The translations under genes and the position numbers were made by a program. The notes beneath the pieces are model-generated. The model did no database searches. It saw only the letters and a program-made list of their open reading frames with translations, and was not told the origin of the DNA. A DNA stretch of 64,000 nt, taken from NCBI RefSeq assembly GCF_020883495.1, contig NZ_CP086610.1, positions 2,957,501 through 3,021,500 of the forward strand, given 5' to 3'. Source of the stretch: Shinella zoogloeoides. Lineage in GTDB: Bacteria > Pseudomonadota > Alphaproteobacteria > Rhizobiales > Rhizobiaceae. Positions 61,149 to 64,000 of this stretch are shown here, piece after piece. Position 1 is the first letter of the stretch; each line of letters begins with the position of its first letter.

Positions 61149-62642
61149 TCATGCGCTGAGGGCCGCATCGAGAATGCCGTGTTCGGTCGCAACCGCCGCC
61201 TGCATTTCCGAAACGACGGTGTTGCCGTGGATCACGTAAAGCCGGTCGCAAAGGCCGATCAGCTCCACCGTTTCGCGCGACAGGACGATCACCGCACCGC
61301 CCGCTTGCGCAAAATCATGCAGAATCCGGTAGATTTCCGCCTTGGCGCCGACATCGACACCCCGTGTCGGCTCTTCGATGAGGAGAAGGTCGGCATCGGT
61401 CGCGAGGTAGCGGCCGAGCAGTACCTTCTGCTGGTTGCCGCCGGAAAGCGCGCCGACAGGAACGGACGGGCCGGACGCCTTGACGTTCAGCCGCCGCATT
61501 GTCTCGGAAACGAGAGCGCCGTAGCGTTTTGCCGCCGCCAGCGGCGGCCGACCGGCATGTAGCGCAGCAACAATGTTCTGGCCGATGGCATGACCGAGGA
61601 ACAATCCCTCGTCCTTGCGATCCTCCGGCACAAAGGCGCCGCCGAGCGCCTGCCAGCGCCGCACGCCGCTTTCCTTCGCCATGGGCAGCCTGATGGTTTC
61701 TCCCCGCCGGGACACCACACCTTCGACCGGCGCGAACTGTCCTACAAGCGCCCGCAGAGCCTTCTGCTGCCCCTGCCCTTCCAGCCCGGCAAAGCCAACG
61801 ATCTCGCCCCTCCTAACCGTGAAGGAGAAAGGCTTCGAATCCTGCTGCAACCTGAGATCGGATACCGAGAGCGCCGGGGCACCCTCGCCATCGCCACGCT
61901 CGGGGAAGAGATCTTCCAGTTCGCGCCCGACCATCATCGCGATCAACGAGCCCGGCATCATCTCCGAAAGCGGGCGCGTACCGATCAGTTGGCCGTCCTT
62001 CAGCACCGTCACCACGTCGCAGATGGCGAAGATCTCGTCCATGCGGTGAGAGATATAGACGATAGCCTTGCCGGCATCGCGCAGTGCCCGGATATGCCGG
62101 TTCAAGACCGCGACATCGGCCACGTTCAGCGCCGCGGTCGGCTCGTCGAGAATGAAGACATCGGCATCCGCGTCGATGCCATGGGCGATCTCGACGAACT
62201 GGCGTTCGGCGATGGAAAGCTCGGAAACCAGCGTATCGGGATCGAGCGTCAGGCCGAGGCGGTCAAGCGCGCCTTTCGTCTCCTCGCGCATACGACGCCT
62301 GTCGATACCCCCCAAATGACCGGCAGGCTCGCGGCCGAGAAACATGTTCTCGGCGATCGTCATGTTGGGCAGCAGCGAGAGTTCCTGAAAGACGGTCGAT
62401 ATGCCCGCCTCCAGCGCCGCGCGCGGATTGGAGAAACTGACAGTACGGCCGGCCTTGCGGATTTCGCCGCTATCCGGCTGGTGCACTCCAGCCAGAATCT
62501 TCATCAGCGTCGACTTGCCAGCGCCGTTCTCGCCCATCAGGGCATGCACGGTGCCCGGCTCCAGCGCCAATGAAACATCGCGAAGCGCGACGCTACCGCC
62601 GAACGCCTTGGATATTCCGGCCATTTCTATGAGATGCGACAT
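61149..62642 (-). CDS. Sugar-type ABC transporter ATP-binding protein (RbsA/MglA family)
   Basis: Double ATPase of 497 residues. Domain one has Walker A GENGAGKST (about 37-45), VSELSIAERQFVEI and VFILDEPTAAL; domain two has GLEGQGQQK in place of Walker A, LSGGNQQKVLLGR and LLLIEEPTRGVDVG. GGGGGA lies 5 nt before the ATG at 62640-62642. Second gene of the operon, 58 nt after the binding protein. Confidence 0.92.
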   Translation of the reverse strand: MSHLIEMAGISKAFGGSVALRDVSLALEPGTVHALMGENGAGKSTLMKILAGVHQPDSGEIRKAGRTVSFSNPRAALEAGISTVFQELSLLPNMTIAENMFLGREPAGHLGGIDRRRMREETKGALDRLGLTLDPDTLVSELSIAERQFVEIAHGIDADADVFILDEPTAALNVADVAVLNRHIRALRDAGKAIVYISHRMDEIFAICDVVTVLKDGQLIGTRPLSEMMPGSLIAMMVGRELEDLFPERGDGEGAPALSVSDLRLQQDSKPFSFTVRRGEIVGFAGLEGQGQQKALRALVGQFAPVEGVVSRRGETIRLPMAKESGVRRWQALGGAFVPEDRKDEGLFLGHAIGQNIVAALHAGRPPLAAAKRYGALVSETMRRLNVKASGPSVPVGALSGGNQQKVLLGRYLATDADLLLIEEPTRGVDVGAKAEIYRILHDFAQAGGAVIVLSRETVELIGLCDRLYVIHGNTVVSEMQAAVATEHGILDAALSA

Positions 62643-62700
62643 GATTTTCCCCCGCCTTGTGCCGGGAGGCAGGCCCCTGCCCGCCGCCCGGCGCATCCGT

Positions 62701-63777
62701 CTACTGCTTGGCGTAGAACTCCTTGAGTTGCTCCTCGGAAAGCTCAGAGGGCCACCAGACATTGGCCGACAGGTCGTCGCGATAATATTTCTTGACCTTT
62801 TCGAGGTCCCAGCCCGGCGGGTTGTAGTCATAGTGCTTGTGAAGCGCCTTGCCCTCCAGAAGCGCGACGGCGGCGCGAATGCCGGCAGCACCCTGGGCGG
62901 GGCTGTATTCCGACGAAACGGACTTGAAGCCGTCGGCGATCCACTGGCCGAAGAAGCCATTGTTGCCTTCGCCGGAAATCGGCGGGATAGGCGCGCCGAA
63001 CTGCTTGAAGACGTCGACGCAGGCGCGCGTCATGTCCGCTCCGGACGACCAGATGCCATCGACATTGGGATCGTTGAGATAAAGCGTCTCGCAGACCTTC
63101 TTGGCCTTGTCATACTGCCAGTCGCCATGCTCTTCGGCGGTGATCTTGATCTCGCTGCCTTCGAGAGACTGCTTCAACCCGTTGTAGCGGTTGGTGTCTT
63201 CCGGATGACCGGCAAGGCCCCGCAGCACCCAGATATTGCCCTTGCCGCCAAGTTCCTTGACAAGGAAGTCGCCCATGACCTTACCAAAGTGCTCGGCGCC
63301 GCCCTGGATCTCCGTGGTATAAGCCTCGGATTCGATGCGGCCGGTATGCAGCACGACCGGGATGCCTGCCGCGACGGCCTTCTCGATGCTGGCATTGGCC
63401 GAGGTCGAGGTTACCGGCTGGACGATGATCGCATCCACCTTTTGCGCAATCAGGTCTTCGATGTCGGCAACCTGCTTCTTCTGGTCGAAGCCAGCGTCGA
63501 GCAGGATGAACTTGGTGATGCGCTTGTCGCGGTCGGCGGCGGCCTGCGCCTCGTGCGCCACCTGCACCGTCCAGGTATTGGCGTTGACGCCGAAGCTGCT
63601 CATGCCGATGACCCAGGGTGCCTCTTTCTTGTACTTGCCTTCCTCGACCGTCGGATTGTTCCCCGCGCGGGTCGTGACGCCTTCAAGCAGCGGCACCTCC
63701 TGCGCAAAACCGTTCGTTGCGAAGACCACCCCGGCCAACAGAACCGATAGGCCGATTTTCCTGATGATGCTGCTCAT
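62701..63777 (-). CDS. Sugar-type ABC transporter periplasmic binding protein (RbsB-like)
   Basis: Secreted protein of 358 residues, signal peptide ending at NGFA-QEV. The periplasmic-binding fold of family 1/4 shows VIGMSSFGVNANTWTVQV, LIAQKVDAIIVQPVTST, VVLHTGRIESEAY, VDGIWSSGADMTRA and SGEGNNGFFGQW. GGAGG lies 6 nt before the ATG at 63775-63777. The tryptophan and acidic pattern suits a carbohydrate or polyol, but the ligand is not identifiable. First gene of the operon. Confidence 0.9.
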   Translation of the reverse strand: MSSIIRKIGLSVLLAGVVFATNGFAQEVPLLEGVTTRAGNNPTVEEGKYKKEAPWVIGMSSFGVNANTWTVQVAHEAQAAADRDKRITKFILLDAGFDQKKQVADIEDLIAQKVDAIIVQPVTSTSANASIEKAVAAGIPVVLHTGRIESEAYTTEIQGGAEHFGKVMGDFLVKELGGKGNIWVLRGLAGHPEDTNRYNGLKQSLEGSEIKITAEEHGDWQYDKAKKVCETLYLNDPNVDGIWSSGADMTRACVDVFKQFGAPIPPISGEGNNGFFGQWIADGFKSVSSEYSPAQGAAGIRAAVALLEGKALHKHYDYNPPGWDLEKVKKYYRDDLSANVWWPSELSEEQLKEFYAKQ

Positions 63778-63944
63778 ACTTCTCCTCCAAAAGCAGGCGT
63801 CCAACGGGGGATTTGCTGGCCGCAAGGCATGCGGACACCGACAGCCCGCGACCCATGTCCGGTGCTCGTGCACAGCCTTCGAAACGACCTGAAACTCTCC
63901 TCCGAGCGACACAAAACCACTGGCGCTTTCGACTGTCAATAGTT

Positions 63945-63957
63945 ATTCAGACTGAAT
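63945..63957. promoter_or_regulatory. Perfect inverted repeat upstream of the sugar operon
   Basis: ATTCAG-A-CTGAAT lies about 170 nt before the binding-protein start, in an AT-rich patch near the window edge. Candidate operator for a regulator outside the window. Confidence 0.45.
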
Positions 63958-64000
63958 GAATAATACGCCATCCTTGCAAATCCCCCTCGCGGATGCGAAG

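Overview
The window is GC-rich, densely coded, and reads as an accessory replicon (chromid or megaplasmid) or accessory chromosomal region of a member of the Rhizobiaceae. The reasons are the large number of ABC uptake systems each with its own regulator, the dense cyclic-di-GMP and chemotaxis signalling genes, an AI-2 (lsr) uptake operon, and intergenic elements that look like rhizobial palindromic repeats (about 15676-15771 and 38460-38540). No rRNA, tRNA, CRISPR array, replication origin or intact insertion sequence was recognised.

Layout. 1-6939: a peptide-type ABC transporter (binding protein, DppB, DppC and the start of DppD, minus strand) diverges from two amidohydrolase genes, probably uptake and hydrolysis of a nitrogenous ring compound. 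7105-10933: a TRAP-type binding protein without its permease, followed by a PAS-GGDEF-EAL enzyme. 10949-17883: envelope proteins, TetR, an HD-GYP phosphodiesterase, an L,D-transpeptidase and a membrane-anchored winged-helix regulator. 18030-20421: a lysA/lysR divergent pair laid out as in E. coli. 20472-25070: a three-gene operon of two GGDEF/EAL membrane proteins around a small periplasmic SUOX-fold protein. 25590-33495: two chemoreceptors ending in CheR/CheB docking pentapeptides, a lipoprotein, gene-poor stretches and a CSS-motif EAL phosphodiesterase.

33616-35370: AraC regulator and SDR, divergent. 35399-43858: a GntR regulator, an SDR and a polyamine-type ABC transporter on the minus strand, divergent from an APH-fold kinase and a class-III PLP enzyme of the phospho-lyase type; together these resemble a kinase/phospho-lyase route for an amino alcohol such as hydroxylysine. 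44029-49358: DUF3617 and DUF899 proteins, an M81 peptidase, a polar amino acid binding protein and its LysR regulator.

49373-58359: a nearly complete AI-2 system (lsrG, lsrK, lsrR facing lsrA, lsrC, lsrD, lsrB) in which the usual lsrF place is taken by a RhaD-type class II aldolase. No luxS is present here, which fits interception of other species' AI-2. 58521-63777: a second sugar-type ABC operon ending in an SGNH esterase.

Two themes stand out. First, free periplasmic ligand-binding-type proteins are paired with c-di-GMP enzymes at two separate places (7105-10933 and 20472-25070). Second, several catabolic loci pair a transporter with its own enzymes and carry recognisable operator repeats. 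All functions are inferred from sequence reading alone; no database search was run.
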